Source: Maricaulaceae bacterium EIL42A08 (GTDB taxonomy: Bacteria > Pseudomonadota > Alphaproteobacteria > Caulobacterales > Maricaulaceae). Taken from it: a DNA stretch of 64,000 nt. A program made the translations under genes and the position numbers. The notes beneath the pieces are model-generated. The model was not told the DNA's origin. It did not search any database and was given only the letters and a program-made list of their open reading frames with translations. Shown here piece by piece: positions 15,674-25,377 of this stretch (position 1 is its first letter; every line of letters starts with the position of its first letter). The stretch is taken from contig JAMZNZ010000006.1 in assembly GCA_024178355.1 (NCBI GenBank), forward strand, positions 248,001 through 312,000, written 5' to 3'.

Positions 15674-16610
15674 ATGATCGAAATCGAACGCATGCGAGAT
15701 ACCGCTGAAGGCGCGGATGCGGTTGCTGGCAAGGTTTGCTGGGCACCGGTTCAGTCGCTCTGGACGCTGGGTATGGCGGGGGCAGGCCTGGTGGGTGGCG
15801 CGATGACGGTGTCGCTGGAAAGGCGTTGCGGTGTTTCTGGTGTCCACCGCGATCACCATCGGCCTTGGCCACTCCATCGGCATGCACCGCGTCTTGATCC
15901 ATCGCAGCTTTAAAACGCCACGACTGGTGGAATATCTGCTGGTCTGGCTTGGCTGCCTGGTGGGCATGGCGGGGCCGCGCGGCATGATCCACACCCATGA
16001 TTTGCGAAACTGGGCGCAGCGTCAAAGCGCTTGCCATCCCTATTTCGCCCATCGCTACAGCTTTTGGGATGATGCCTGGAAGCAAATGAATTGCCGGATT
16101 GAGCTCGCTTCCGCGCCAGCCTTTGTGCTGGAGGAGCGGGTCGCCAGGGACCCGGTCTACCGGTGGCTTGAGGCCAGCTGGCGCTGGCACCAGCTGGGAG
16201 TGGCGATTGTCTTTTTCCTGATCGGCGGTTGGAGCTGGGTGTTCTGGGGCGTGTGCCTGCGCGTAGCGGTATCGCTGGCCGGGCACTGGGCCGTGGGCCA
16301 CGTCGCCCACCGCCATGGTCATCAGGGCTGGCGCGTCGAGGGAGCCGCCGTGCAGGGCTATAACTGGCCGCTGTTTGCGTGGATCACCTTTGGTGAGAGC
16401 TGGCATGCCAACCACCACGCCTTTCCCGGTTCAGCGCGTCTTGGGGTCGAGCCGGGGCAGTGCGATCCCGGCTGGCGGGTGCTTCAGACCATGCAGCGGC
16501 TTGGGCTTGCGAGCGATCTGGTCACGCCACAGAGCTTGCCGCATCGCGACGCTGTTGCCCGTGTTGATCCTTTAAAACCACACAAGAGCTCGGAGGTCAG
16601 TCATGCCTGA
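15674..16610 (+). pseudogene. membrane fatty-acid/acyl-CoA desaturase, frameshifted
   Basis: A di-iron membrane desaturase introducing double bonds into acyl chains. A good ribosome site (GGAGGGAG) precedes the ATG at 15674, and the frame runs to about 15815 (ending GGAMTVS). The family sequence then continues in the next frame as WKGVAVFLVSTAITIGLGHS. Removing the C at 15815 (TCGCTGG to TCGTGG) joins the two parts into a normal 311-residue protein. Histidine boxes are visible: GHSIGMHR, IHTHDLRNWAQR and WHANHHAF. Several hydrophobic segments fit the family. It overlaps the DUF4166 gene by 8 bases. The lesion may be genuine or a sequence error. Confidence 0.85.
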
Positions 16611-17145
16611 ACCGCTCTATCGCAATATTCTGGGGGCAGGGTTTGACGCCCTGCCGCCGGTGACGAAGGCCCTGCACAGCCCGATGCCGGAGCGCGTCTT
16701 TGTCGGACGGGCCCAGATCCGGCGGGGTCGCTCGGTGCTTGCCCGACTGGTCGCCAGCTGGCTGAAGTTTCCAAAGACTGGAGATGGCGTGCCCGCCAGG
16801 GTGACCGTCAGCCTTGAGGGAGAGGCAGAGCGTCTGGTGCGCGATTACGGGGGCGCGATTTTCGAGAGCCGCCAGTACAGCGCGCAAGGCCCCGATGGTC
16901 TGCGCCTGATGGAGGCCATCGGCCCGATCGCGACGCGCCTGCGAATTGAGCCTCGCCATGATGGCCTGAACCTGCATGCGGAACGCGCCTACTGGCACGG
17001 CATACCGCTTCCGCAATGGCTCACCCCACAGGTCACAGCCAGCGAGCGGGCCTATGGCGGTGCACACCTGTTTGATGTCTCAGTCAGCCTGAAATTTGTT
17101 GGCGAGGTCATCGCCTATCGCGGCCGCCTGGTGGAGCAGACCTAA
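16603..17145 (+). CDS. DUF4166 family protein
   Basis: A 180-residue protein matching the DUF4166 pattern: [15 protein letters not shown] at the start, H-containing segment, [17 protein letters not shown], then ESRQYS, EAIGPI and a closing YRGRL. Its function is unknown; the family often accompanies oxidoreductases of membrane-lipid metabolism. It overlaps the desaturase by 8 bases and should be translated from the same message, under the GbsR/MarR regulator. Its stop overlaps that of convergent hslV by 4 bases. Confidence 0.8.
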   Translation: MPEPLYRNILGAGFDALPPVTKALHSPMPERVFVGRAQIRRGRSVLARLVASWLKFPKTGDGVPARVTVSLEGEAERLVRDYGGAIFESRQYSAQGPDGLRLMEAIGPIATRLRIEPRHDGLNLHAERAYWHGIPLPQWLTPQVTASERAYGGAHLFDVSVSLKFVGEVIAYRGRLVEQT

Positions 17146-17696
17146 AGCGTTTCCACCGTCAGGTTTTCGTTGGAGAAGACGCAGATCTCCGCGGCGACCT
17201 TCATGGCCTTGCGGGCGATGACTTCGGGGTCGTCCTCATAGTCCAGCAGGGCGCGGGCGGCGGACAAGGCAAAATTACCGCCAGAGCCAATCGCGGCGAC
17301 GCCATGCTCAGGCTCCAGCACATCACCGGCCCCGGTCAGGATATAGGTCTCGGTCTTGTCGGCCACGATCAGCATGGCTTCCAGACGCCTGAGATAGCGG
17401 TCGGTGCGCCAGTCCTTGGCAAGCTCCACACACGCCCGGGCAAGCTGGTCAGGATAGGTCTCAAGCTTGCCTTCCAGACGCTCAAACAGGGCGAAGGCAT
17501 CTGCGGTGGCGCCGGCAAAGCCCGCGACCACCTTGCCACCGGCGATGGGCCGAACCTTGCGGGCGGTGGACTTCATCACGGTGTTGCCAATTGAGACCTG
17601 ACCGTCGCCAGCCAACGCCAACTTATCCCCCTTGCGCACGCACAGAATCGTAGTGCCGCGCCAGCCAGGAAAAGCCTTATCTTCGCTCGTGGTCAT
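17142..17696 (-). CDS. hslV: ATP-dependent protease subunit HslV
   Basis: Proteasome-like peptidase (184 residues) that forms the HslUV protease with HslU. The N-terminal nucleophile Thr is in [11 protein letters not shown], exposed by processing of a short propeptide of about 14 residues. Typical segments are ALAGDGQVS and [10 protein letters not shown]. HslU is not encoded adjacent on this strand within the window, which is less usual, since hslV and hslU are normally neighbours. Confidence 0.95.
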   Translation of the reverse strand: MTTSEDKAFPGWRGTTILCVRKGDKLALAGDGQVSIGNTVMKSTARKVRPIAGGKVVAGFAGATADAFALFERLEGKLETYPDQLARACVELAKDWRTDRYLRRLEAMLIVADKTETYILTGAGDVLEPEHGVAAIGSGGNFALSAARALLDYEDDPEVIARKAMKVAAEICVFSNENLTVETL

Positions 17697-17730
17697 GTTT
17701 CACCCAATTTGAGGTCAGCTTCACCCAAAG

Positions 17731-18708
17731 CTAGTCGGTTGCTTCAGAGAACTGGCCACCCTTGCGATAGCGATAAAGATACTCCGGCACGACGGCTTCC
17801 ACCGTCTCCGGCTCGATGCCCAGATCGGCCAGTGTGCCGACTTCTTCACCACTGATGCCGACGATATTGTCCTGTTTCAGCAGCTTGACCTGATCGCGGG
17901 TCAGGAAAGGCTCGACGAAGGGCAGCATGCCGCTGATCTCACCGCCCAGACCCATCAAGGAGGCGACCGGGAAGGGCAGCGGTACCAGAATGCGCTTGCG
18001 GCGAATAGTGGTCAGGATGAACTCCATAACCTCTTTGAATGTATAGACTTCTGGGCCGCCCAGCTCATAGGTCTTGCCGCGTGCAGCATCGCTTTCAAGC
18101 GCCGCCACGGCGGCTGCGGCAACGTCTGCGCACCACACGGGCTGGAACTTCGTCTTGCCGCCACCGATCAGGGGCAGGGCCGGAGCAAAGCGGGCCATGT
18201 CCGCGAATTTATTGAAGAATTGATCTTCGGTGCCGAACACGATGGAGGGGCGCAGCACCGTCGCACCGGGGATGGCTGCACGGACCGCCTGCTCACCCAG
18301 CGCCTTGGTGCGGGCATATTTGCTCTTGCTGTCAGCGTCCGCCCCAATGGCCGAAATCTGCACGAAATGCTCAATGCCAGCTTCGGCAGCCTTTTCGGCA
18401 ACCAGCTTGGACCCCTCAGACTGCAGCGAGTCGAAGGACTGACGCCCGCCTTCAAACAGGATGCCCACCAGATTGATCACGCCATCAGCGCCTTCAACAG
18501 CACGGGCAACGCTGTCTGGATTACGCAGATTGGCCTGAACCAGCTGAACCTGACCGACCACACCCATGGGCTTGAGCTCATGGGCCAGGTGCGGCCGACG
18601 GGTTGCCGCACGCACCCGGTAGCCGGCCTTTGCCAGCGCGCGCACCACGTAGCGGCCAATAAAGCCGGAGGCGCCGAAAACGGTAATCATCTCATCGCGA
18701 AGGGTCAT
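17731..18708 (-). CDS. NDUFA9-like NAD(P)-binding protein (atypical SDR)
   Basis: An extended atypical SDR of 325 residues similar to the complex I accessory subunit NDUFA9 of alphaproteobacteria and mitochondria. The Rossmann motif VFGASGFIG is at about 9-17. The catalytic triad is modified, so a structural or quinone-related role is likely. The C-terminal segment (RDQVKLLKQDNIV) matches this subgroup. The ATG at 18708 is used; a second ATG lies 18 bases in. It lies upstream of hslV with a 34-base gap. Confidence 0.8.
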   Translation of the reverse strand: MTLRDEMITVFGASGFIGRYVVRALAKAGYRVRAATRRPHLAHELKPMGVVGQVQLVQANLRNPDSVARAVEGADGVINLVGILFEGGRQSFDSLQSEGSKLVAEKAAEAGIEHFVQISAIGADADSKSKYARTKALGEQAVRAAIPGATVLRPSIVFGTEDQFFNKFADMARFAPALPLIGGGKTKFQPVWCADVAAAAVAALESDAARGKTYELGGPEVYTFKEVMEFILTTIRRKRILVPLPFPVASLMGLGGEISGMLPFVEPFLTRDQVKLLKQDNIVGISGEEVGTLADLGIEPETVEAVVPEYLYRYRKGGQFSEATD

Positions 18709-18869
18709 CGCTATAACCTTGACTCAAAGGTGGGCATTTGCGCGTGGGTAGACCAAAATTTCGCCGCTCTGTCCATGCGGTGTGGCGGCGCGCCGCAAAG
18801 GTGAACCAGAGCGCACACAGCTTATTGACAGCCCGCCCCTCGCGCCGTATCACCCGCGCCTCGTGACCT

Positions 18870-18956
<87 letters not shown>

Positions 18957-19165
18957 CATTTTCTCTTGGTCTTTCTGCGTCCGGCTTGGTCGGCTCCTCG
19001 CTTTCGTTGAGGCAAGATCATCTGCTTTGCGAGCAGAAATATCGCCCTGGTCGCAGTGAAGCGCACCATTGTGCCCTGTCTAGATTTGATGGCGTTTGCG
19101 ACAGTCAGGCTTGATCAATGATGCACTGGCCTGCAACCGGCCAAAGCCGCCGACAGGAGCATCTC

Positions 19166-19531
19166 ATGGACAAGCCCTTAAGCCTTGCTGATCTGGCTGC
19201 GATGGAACTGAAAGGGCGGTGCTTTTTACACGAACAGGGCCGTTACACCGGTCGAGGTTTTGTGTCTGGTTTTGAGCTGGAGACGGATCGATGGGACATG
19301 CAGGTCCGCGATATCGAGCGCTACGATAGCGCCAACCGGACCTGTGCCGCAGACCGTGCCAGCGATGAGTATTGCAGCACGGTTGGCCCCTACGACGCCG
19401 CCACGATTAATGCCGAAGGCATCATTTCGCTGAGCGGCTATGGCATGGTGGTTCACATCGCGCCTGCCGGGCAGGGCTGGTCGCAGGTCAACTGGCCTGA
19501 AACGGACGGCTATCCCGGCGGGCCCATGTGA
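19166..19531 (+). CDS. hypothetical protein
   Basis: A 121-residue soluble protein I do not recognise. It begins MDKPLSLADLAAM after AGGAG at 7 bases, which decides the start over an ATG 48 bases upstream. It has three cysteines, is acidic, and looks like a small beta-rich fold (GRCFLHEQGRYTGRGFVSGF). No signal peptide or membrane helix is present. It lies 200 bases after tRNA-Leu and converges with the S41 peptidase gene. Confidence 0.65.
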   Translation: MDKPLSLADLAAMELKGRCFLHEQGRYTGRGFVSGFELETDRWDMQVRDIERYDSANRTCAADRASDEYCSTVGPYDAATINAEGIISLSGYGMVVHIAPAGQGWSQVNWPETDGYPGGPM

Positions 19532-19542
19532 AGTGCTCTGGA

Positions 19543-21013
19543 CTACTCTGGGAGTGAGCTGACCAGCTGGCTGATGCGCGCTTCGAGAACCGGTGTATTG
19601 GTGATTTCAGCCGACCAATCCTCGCTTGGCACATAGGTCACATTGTCTCCGCGATCACGGCCGCGATGGATTGCGGTGGGAAATGCGATTCGGCCTTTGC
19701 CTGAAGGTAGGTCTGAGTACACGACCTCAAGATATCGGGTATCGCCGCCGGTTTCCGCGCCTACATGCAAGCTTTGATCAAACGCCATGACGAGGTCGAC
19801 AAAATCCAGGCATGCGCTGACACAACTCCCATGGGTCAACAGGATGACGGGGATGGGCCCGACGCTGGATGGCGTCCCAGTGGGAACCACCTGATCCTGT
19901 GTCTGAATAAAGAAGCTGTTTCCGTTCTCAACAGCCGAGCGTATGCCATCGCGGATTGTAGCCACTTCTTGGGCAAGCGGGGCATCTGCTCCAATCGCGT
20001 CAGCGATCTGGTCAGCAAACCCATTGACCAGTTCGAGGTTGAATTCAGAAGCCCGCCACTCTGTTTGCTCAAATGTTGGTCGGTGGTCATTGACATAGGC
20101 GCGGCCCCAGATAGCAGCGGCGACATCCTGACCGGCCGATGTTGCGCCACCGTTATTCCCTCGAACATCCAGAACGATGGCATCGGCGGCCGCGATCTGA
20201 CTATGGCGCGTCTCGATATCATTGCGAAGGTCAGCCAGTGTTTCGGCTATGGCTGGGTCGCTGTCGTTAAAGCTGGCGATGGAGACCCAGGCCAGATTGG
20301 TATAGGTCAGCCGCAATCCTGTCTCAACTTCAAAGACCGGCTCGATATGATCCAGAATTTCACGAAACAAGGCGTCGCTCGCCGGTTCCCAGTTTAATAC
20401 AAAGTCTTGCGTGCTCCCATTAAACTCGAAGGTACATGCTGTCGGAACTTCGACGAACGGATTGCCAGAATCGAGCAAAATATAGGGAAGGTCGCCACCT
20501 CGATTAGTGGTCAACCACGAGCCATGGCAGAAGGGCGCAATGAGACGCTCAAACAGCGCCTGAAGGGGTTCTGCGTCGCAGGAGATAAGGGTAGCCCCAA
20601 CGGGTGGTGTCGCCTCGGCGTCGCGTCTGAAAACCTCTAAGTCGCCATTTGAGTTCAAAGCCGTAGCAAATCCTGGCCATCGGCGATCCCTTTCGGGTCT
20701 GGCATAAAGCTGGTCACCCACGTGCACGTCCTGGAATGCCACCGTGAACGCGCGCTTTGTATAGAAGTGCCCGGCTGCAGTTGTCACCGTTGAAGCGCGA
20801 TCAAGGGCTCTTAAATGAGCTGTTTCAGGGGTTTGCCGGAATTCTGGATTTGTTGTGTCGACACTTCCAGGGTGCCCATAGTGCAGGGCTTGGTAGATGT
20901 GGCTTACATCATCAAGCGTGGCCTGTGCCCAGTCGGTTTCTCGCTCAAAAATATACCAGTAGGCCGCTCCCCCTATGCTGGCGAGGACTGAGGATCAGGA
21001 GCAAACGGCGCAT
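19543..21013 (-). pseudogene. S41-family peptidase, membrane-anchored, N-terminal frameshift
   Basis: A tail-specific (C-terminal processing) peptidase-like protein. The long frame ends at 19543 and contains IVLDVRGNNGGATSAG and ILLTHGSCVSAC, the latter holding the likely nucleophile Ser. Upstream of the first in-frame start codon (GTG 20787) the frame stays open back to about 20990 and reads LASIGGAAYWYIFERETDWAQ. Just before, in another frame, ATG at 21013 begins MRRLLLILS after GGAAGG at 6 bases. Dropping one base near 20989 joins them into a 489-residue protein with an N-terminal signal anchor. So the true start is 21013 and a 1-nt frameshift interrupts codon 9. Natural or error is undecided. 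Confidence 0.75.
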
Positions 21014-21055
21014 GGTGGACCTTCCAGGGCTGAGCACCTGAAATTGCGGCGCATG

Positions 21056-21086
21056 AAAACAACGTGTTTGGAAAACACACGTTGTT
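21056..21086 (-). terminator. rho-independent terminator of yggT
   Basis: AACAACGTGT and ACACGTTGTT form a 10-bp perfect stem with a 9-base loop. On the minus strand the stem is followed by TTTTC. It lies between the end of the YggT gene and the start of the S41 peptidase gene. Confidence 0.75.
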
Positions 21087-21159
21087 CAGTTTAGCAGGCA
21101 AGGTAAACGCTTGGCGAAGGGCCCCTTCGTCGCAGGGGCTTGCGCCTGTCCGAGGAATT

Positions 21160-21465
21160 TTACAGCGCCCGGAAGAGCTGCATCAGGACCCAGTCCTGAA
21201 CAAACCAGATTACCAACAAAAGCACCAGCGGTGACAGGTCCAGCCCGCCAAACGGTGGGAGGATCCGGCGGATCGGGCTGAGGAAGGGTTCCACGAGGCT
21301 GGAGGTCAGACGCCAGATGGTGGCCACCACCTGATTGTGTGCATTGACCACGTTAAAGCTGATCAACCAGCTCAGAATGATATTAACGAACAGAACGATC
21401 TGAACCAGCGTCAGAACCGGGCGGATGAAATAGACAATGATTGCCTGACCAAAGGACAAATCCAT
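21160..21465 (-). CDS. YggT family inner-membrane protein
   Basis: A 101-residue membrane protein with two YggT hydrophobic segments: IIVYFIRPVLTLVQIVLFVN with ILSWLISF, and LSPLVLLLVIWFVQDWVL. The conserved PFLSPIRRILPPFGGLDLSP loop lies between them. YggT proteins help in osmotic tolerance and membrane-protein or septum assembly. The ATG at 21465 is chosen over a distant upstream start because AGGAGG stands 7 bases before it. Confidence 0.92.
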   Translation of the reverse strand: MDLSFGQAIIVYFIRPVLTLVQIVLFVNIILSWLISFNVVNAHNQVVATIWRLTSSLVEPFLSPIRRILPPFGGLDLSPLVLLLVIWFVQDWVLMQLFRAL

Positions 21466-21535
21466 GTGTGAGCTCCTCCTGCTCGTGTAATGCTCTAGGT
21501 AGGGTGGGCTGGCCCTGTCTGACAAGAGGGTCTGG

Positions 21536-22246
21536 CTAGTCTGCCGCAGGCAGGGTGAATTCAAAGGCAGTGCCGTGGTTATGGGACGGGTCATGTTCAA
21601 TCCGTCCGCCATGGGTTTCGATCACCAGCCGGCACAGCGCCAGACCCACTCCTTCGCCCTCGATATCATTGGCTCCGGTCAACCGGCGCAACAACTCAAA
21701 CGCGACATCGCTGTGCGCGGCGGGCAGGCCAGGGCCCTGATCTGCAACCCGCACTCTGACGTGGCTATCCTGCGTCGGCAAACCAGCGACATGCACCACC
21801 GGCAGGCAGTGGGCGCGGTATTTCAGGGCGTTATCAAAAAGTGCGGTAAAAACGCGCTCCAGTCGCTCGGCCTCGCCCTTGGCGATGGGCAGCGGGCCGA
21901 GTTCGATAGCTCCTCCGGCTGCCAAGTAAGCGGACTCAAATGGCGCAGCCGCGGCACCGGCAATGGCGTTTAGGTCAATCCTTTCAAGCGCAGGTGGCGT
22001 ACTGGCGAGGCGTGCGTAATCGACCAGGGCGCTCACGAGGCGTTCGGAGCGGTCAACCGACACCAGGATGCGATCAAGATAGGCGGTTACGCCATCGGGC
22101 AGGGCCTCGCCATGATCGCGCTGTATCAGCTCGGCAAACATGTGAATGTGGCGCAGCGGCGCGTTCAGATCGTGATTGGCAGCGCTGGCGAGCTCGGCAA
22201 GCACGTCGCGCGTGCGCTTCAGGTCAGCTTCAAGGTCAGAGGACAT
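21536..22246 (-). CDS. sensor histidine kinase without sensor domain
   Basis: A soluble 236-residue kinase core. The H box is AANHDLNAPLRHI, of the phytochrome-like HisKA type. The N box FTALFDNALKYR, G1 DQGPGLP and G2 GEGVGLAL follow in a complete ATPase domain. There is no PAS, GAF or membrane segment before the H box beyond about 15 residues. The ATG at 22246 has GGAG upstream; an in-frame ATG 48 bases earlier is possible. No response regulator lies beside it, so it is an orphan that may receive input from a partner protein. Confidence 0.85.
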   Translation of the reverse strand: MSSDLEADLKRTRDVLAELASAANHDLNAPLRHIHMFAELIQRDHGEALPDGVTAYLDRILVSVDRSERLVSALVDYARLASTPPALERIDLNAIAGAAAAPFESAYLAAGGAIELGPLPIAKGEAERLERVFTALFDNALKYRAHCLPVVHVAGLPTQDSHVRVRVADQGPGLPAAHSDVAFELLRRLTGANDIEGEGVGLALCRLVIETHGGRIEHDPSHNHGTAFEFTLPAAD

Positions 22247-22345
22247 GGACTGGAGCTCCGGAAAGTGACGCACGTTATGGACCTGTAAGCCCATCCTTCA
22301 CAACCCTGAACCCGCTCAATTACCACCCTGTGCCCGGAGCGCCGC

Positions 22346-22807
22346 TTAAAGCGCCAGCTTGTATCCAATATGGCTCGGTTCAAACCCGAGCCGGTCATAG
22401 AAACGGTGAGCATCGGGCCGTGCTTTATCAGTCGTCAGCTGGACAAGGCCGCAGCCCTCATCGCGGCACTTTTCTATAGCCCATTGGAAGAGACTCTCGC
22501 CGAGCCCCTCCGACCGCCGGTCAGAGGCGACGCGAACCGCTTCGATCTGGCCGCGCTTGACTGCCTTGCGGGCGAGCCCCGGGATGAAGCTAAGCTGTAG
22601 CGTGCCCACGACCTGTCCATCAGCGTCTGCGACGCATAAAAACTGGTTGGGATCGCGATCAATCTCTTCGAAGGCGCGCTGGTAAAGCGGCCGGTCACTG
22701 GCTCCGCCCTCACGCCCCTGGCCGAGAATATCATCGGTCAGAAGGCGAATGATCGCATCAAGATCGGCTGCAGTCGCTTTGCGAAATTTAATCGTGTTTG
22801 TTGCCAT
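22346..22807 (-). CDS. GNAT family N-acetyltransferase
   Basis: A 153-residue acetyl-CoA-dependent transferase. Motif A is IEAVRVASDRRSEGLGESL, where the RRxxGxG-like acetyl-CoA loop is slightly altered (RRSEGLG). Motif B is near HRFYDRLGFEPSH. The substrate is unknown. It sits between thrS and the orphan kinase on the same strand. Confidence 0.85.
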   Translation of the reverse strand: MATNTIKFRKATAADLDAIIRLLTDDILGQGREGGASDRPLYQRAFEEIDRDPNQFLCVADADGQVVGTLQLSFIPGLARKAVKRGQIEAVRVASDRRSEGLGESLFQWAIEKCRDEGCGLVQLTTDKARPDAHRFYDRLGFEPSHIGYKLAL

Positions 22808-22871
22808 TCGGCCGTTCTCACCTTGTCGACACGACCGGTCAAGTTACCGTGCGGACAGGGTGCAATACGCG

Positions 22872-24707
22872 TTAAGCGCCTTCGTCGGTGCGGGTGCGCT
22901 GTTCTTTGGCGATGCGTTCGATCAGGGCGTCGATCGTCATGGTCCCGAGGTCGCCATGGTCGCGGTGCCGCACGGCTACTTCACCATTTTCTGCTTCGGC
23001 ATCACCCACCACCAACATGTAGGGGATCTGCTTGGTTTGAGCGTTGCGGATTTTCTTCTGCATGCGCTCGGACGCAAAATCGGTCTCGGCCCGGATGCCG
23101 CCGTGGACGGTATCTACATCGGAGAATAAAAGCTTTTTCTTTACCTCGGCGGCATAGTCCTCATGGCGGTCAGCAATCGGGATGACCACGGCCTGAACCG
23201 GTGACAGCCAGGTCGGGAATTTGCCGGCATAGTGCTCGATCAGGAAGGCGATAAAGCGCTCGTGTGTGCCCAGCGGCGCGCGGTGGATCACGTAGACCGG
23301 CTTCTTTTCACCATCAGCATCGGTGTAGCCGAGATTGAAGTTCTTGGTGGCCACAAAGTCGAGCTGGTTGGTGGAGATGGCATACTCGGTGCCGACCACC
23401 GACTTAACCATGAAATCGACCTTCGGACCATAGAAAGCCGCTTCGCCCTCGACTTCCTTGTAAGGATAGCCGGACTCGTCCATGGCCTCTTTCAGGATAT
23501 CGAGCGCGCGCTTCCAGCCGGCGGCATCGTCCACATATTTGTCGAGATTTTCCATATCTGGCAGCGACAGGCGCATCCAGAAATTATCGATGCCGAACAT
23601 ACGATAATATTTGGCGTGCAAGTGCATGACCGACAGGAATTCGTCCTTGGCCTGGTCTTCGCGACAATAGATGTGCGCGTCATTCATGCAGAAGCCGCGC
23701 ACGCGCATCAGCCCCGACAGGCCGCCAGAGGCTTCGTAGCGATAGCAATTGCCGTATTCGGCCAGGCGCACCGGAAGATCGCGATAGGACCACTGATCAT
23801 GGGCATAGATCATGTGGTGGTGCGGACAATTCATCGGTTTGAGATAATAGTCCGTCTCGTCGATCTTCATCGGGGCATACATGTCTTCGGCGTAGTAGGG
23901 CAGGTGCCCGGAGCGGTGGTAGAGATCGCCCTTGGTGATCTGCGGCGTGGTCACGCGCTTGTAGCCGCCCTTGTGCTCCTCGGTCTTACCCAGGCGCTCC
24001 AGCTCGTCGCGGATGACATTGCCGTTGGGCAGCCAGAGCGGCAGGCCGGATCCCACCTCCTCAACCAGGGTGTAGAGATTGAGTTCCTTGCCGATCTTGC
24101 GGTGGTCGCGCTTGGCTTGCTCTTCCAGACGTAGCAGCTCGGCGTCCAGCTCTTCCTTTGTTTCAAAGGCGAGCGCATGGATACGCTGAAGCTGAGCGTT
24201 CTTCGCATCACCGCGCCAGTAAGCCCCGGCGATGGAGCGCAGCTTGAAGTGGCCCACCTGACCAGAGTGGTCCACATGCGGGCCGCGGCACAGGTCAACA
24301 AAATCGCCCGTGCGGTAAAAGCTGATCGTCGTTTCGCCTTCGCCCACGACGGACTCGTCGCCGGTTTCCTTGGCGATGGCTGTGGAGCCCTTGTCGCGCA
24401 GAAGTTCCAGAAGCTCGACCTTGAAGTCCTGACCTTCCTTCTTCATGTACTCGATGGCTTCGTCGGCGCTGACTTCCTCGCGCTGGAAGTATTTCTTCTT
24501 TTTGCGAAGTTCCTTCATGCGCTTTTCGATCTTGGGCAGATCTTCCGGCGTCAGCGGCTCGTCGAGCGCTATGTCGTAGAAGAACCCAGTCTCGGTAGCC
24601 GGTCCCACACCAAATTTCGCGGTCGGATACAGATCCTTGATCGCGGCAGCCATCAGGTGCGCGGCCGAGTGGCGGCGCGTCTCTACGGGAAAAGCGTCTT
24701 GCGACAT
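22872..24707 (-). CDS. thrS: threonyl-tRNA synthetase lacking the TGS domain
   Basis: Class II synthetase charging tRNA-Thr. The protein from MSQDAFPVETRRH is 611 residues. It begins directly with the editing domain (HSAAH at 13-17; later CRGPHVDHSG), then catalytic motifs 1-3 (PMNCPHHHMIYA region, RYEASGGLSGLMRVRGF, and APLGTHERFIAF) and the anticodon domain. The usual N-terminal TGS domain of about 60 residues is absent, and the DNA upstream to the rpsP terminator encodes no TGS in any minus-strand frame I read. A longer in-frame start at 24815 adds a non-conserved stretch. The ribosome site is weak. Confidence 0.93.
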   Translation of the reverse strand: MSQDAFPVETRRHSAAHLMAAAIKDLYPTAKFGVGPATETGFFYDIALDEPLTPEDLPKIEKRMKELRKKKKYFQREEVSADEAIEYMKKEGQDFKVELLELLRDKGSTAIAKETGDESVVGEGETTISFYRTGDFVDLCRGPHVDHSGQVGHFKLRSIAGAYWRGDAKNAQLQRIHALAFETKEELDAELLRLEEQAKRDHRKIGKELNLYTLVEEVGSGLPLWLPNGNVIRDELERLGKTEEHKGGYKRVTTPQITKGDLYHRSGHLPYYAEDMYAPMKIDETDYYLKPMNCPHHHMIYAHDQWSYRDLPVRLAEYGNCYRYEASGGLSGLMRVRGFCMNDAHIYCREDQAKDEFLSVMHLHAKYYRMFGIDNFWMRLSLPDMENLDKYVDDAAGWKRALDILKEAMDESGYPYKEVEGEAAFYGPKVDFMVKSVVGTEYAISTNQLDFVATKNFNLGYTDADGEKKPVYVIHRAPLGTHERFIAFLIEHYAGKFPTWLSPVQAVVIPIADRHEDYAAEVKKKLLFSDVDTVHGGIRAETDFASERMQKKIRNAQTKQIPYMLVVGDAEAENGEVAVRHRDHGDLGTMTIDALIERIAKEQRTRTDEGA

Positions 24708-24846
24708 GACTGGGTTCGTTTTCTTGAGCTTGAAGGGTTCACGAAAAGGCCTTGCCAGAAATCCGGCAAAGCAACAGTTCCGATTTAAGGAGTTGAAGCC
24801 GCGCTGTCCACGCATGCAGTGGTTCGGGTGGCAGATACCAAAGAAA

Positions 24847-24874
24847 AAAGACCGGACGTTTCCGCCCGGCCTTT
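24847..24874 (-). terminator. rho-independent terminator after rpsP
   Basis: On the minus strand, CCGGGCG and CGTCCGG pair (with G-U pairs) around GAAA, flanked by further AAAG/CTTT complementarity and followed by six T. It separates ffh-rpsP from thrS, so thrS needs its own promoter in the roughly 130 bases that follow. Confidence 0.8.
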
Positions 24875-24902
24875 CTGGTGTCCTGTCAGAAGAAAGTTCG
24901 GA

Positions 24903-25364
24903 TTACTCCGACTTTTCTTCCTCGGAGGCTTCAGCCTTAGCCGGAGCGTCTTCGGCCGCAGCCTCTTCAGCGGGAGCTTCTTCTTCAGCCGGAGCCGCCT
25001 TGGCTTCTTCTTCAGCGGCCTTCTTGGCGGCTTCTTTTTCAGCCTTTTCTTCGGCGCGTTCCTTGGCCTTCTCGCCGGGCTCGCCCTTCTTCGGGTTGTT
25101 GCCGGCGGTCCATTCGTAGACGCCAGCATCTTTCAGGAAGCGGGCGACACGGTCGGTCGGCTTTGCGCCTTTCTTGATCCACTCAGCGGCACGTTCAGCG
25201 TCGACGACGACGCGCTGCTCGTGGTCCTTTGGAAGCATCGGATTGTAAGAGCCGATCTTTTCGATGAAGCGGCCATCACGCGGCATGCGCGCGTCGGCAA
25301 CAACGATGCGGTAGTAGGGACGCTTTTTCGCGCCACCACGGGCGAGACGGATTTTCACAGACAT
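24903..25364 (-). CDS. rpsP: 30S ribosomal protein S16 with long Ala/Glu/Lys tail
   Basis: The first 85 or so residues are a normal S16 ([20 protein letters not shown]). The remaining roughly 68 residues are a low-complexity Ala/Glu/Lys tail, helical and then acidic, making 153 residues against about 80 in most bacteria. Similar tails occur in Caulobacter relatives. It follows ffh with a 13-base gap, and a terminator follows. The usual downstream rimM and trmD genes are not here. Confidence 0.95.
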   Translation of the reverse strand: MSVKIRLARGGAKKRPYYRIVVADARMPRDGRFIEKIGSYNPMLPKDHEQRVVVDAERAAEWIKKGAKPTDRVARFLKDAGVYEWTAGNNPKKGEPGEKAKERAEEKAEKEAAKKAAEEEAKAAPAEEEAPAEEAAAEDAPAKAEASEEEKSE

Positions 25365-25377
25365 GGGTTTTCCTTAC

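Noticed and set aside
15630-16418. Long minus-strand open frame over the desaturase
   Set aside because: The plus strand encodes desaturase histidine boxes and a good ribosome site; the antisense frame is low in complexity and has no family resemblance.
23232-24134. 300-codon open frame on the plus strand over thrS
   Set aside because: Antisense shadow of a certain housekeeping gene with no start signals.
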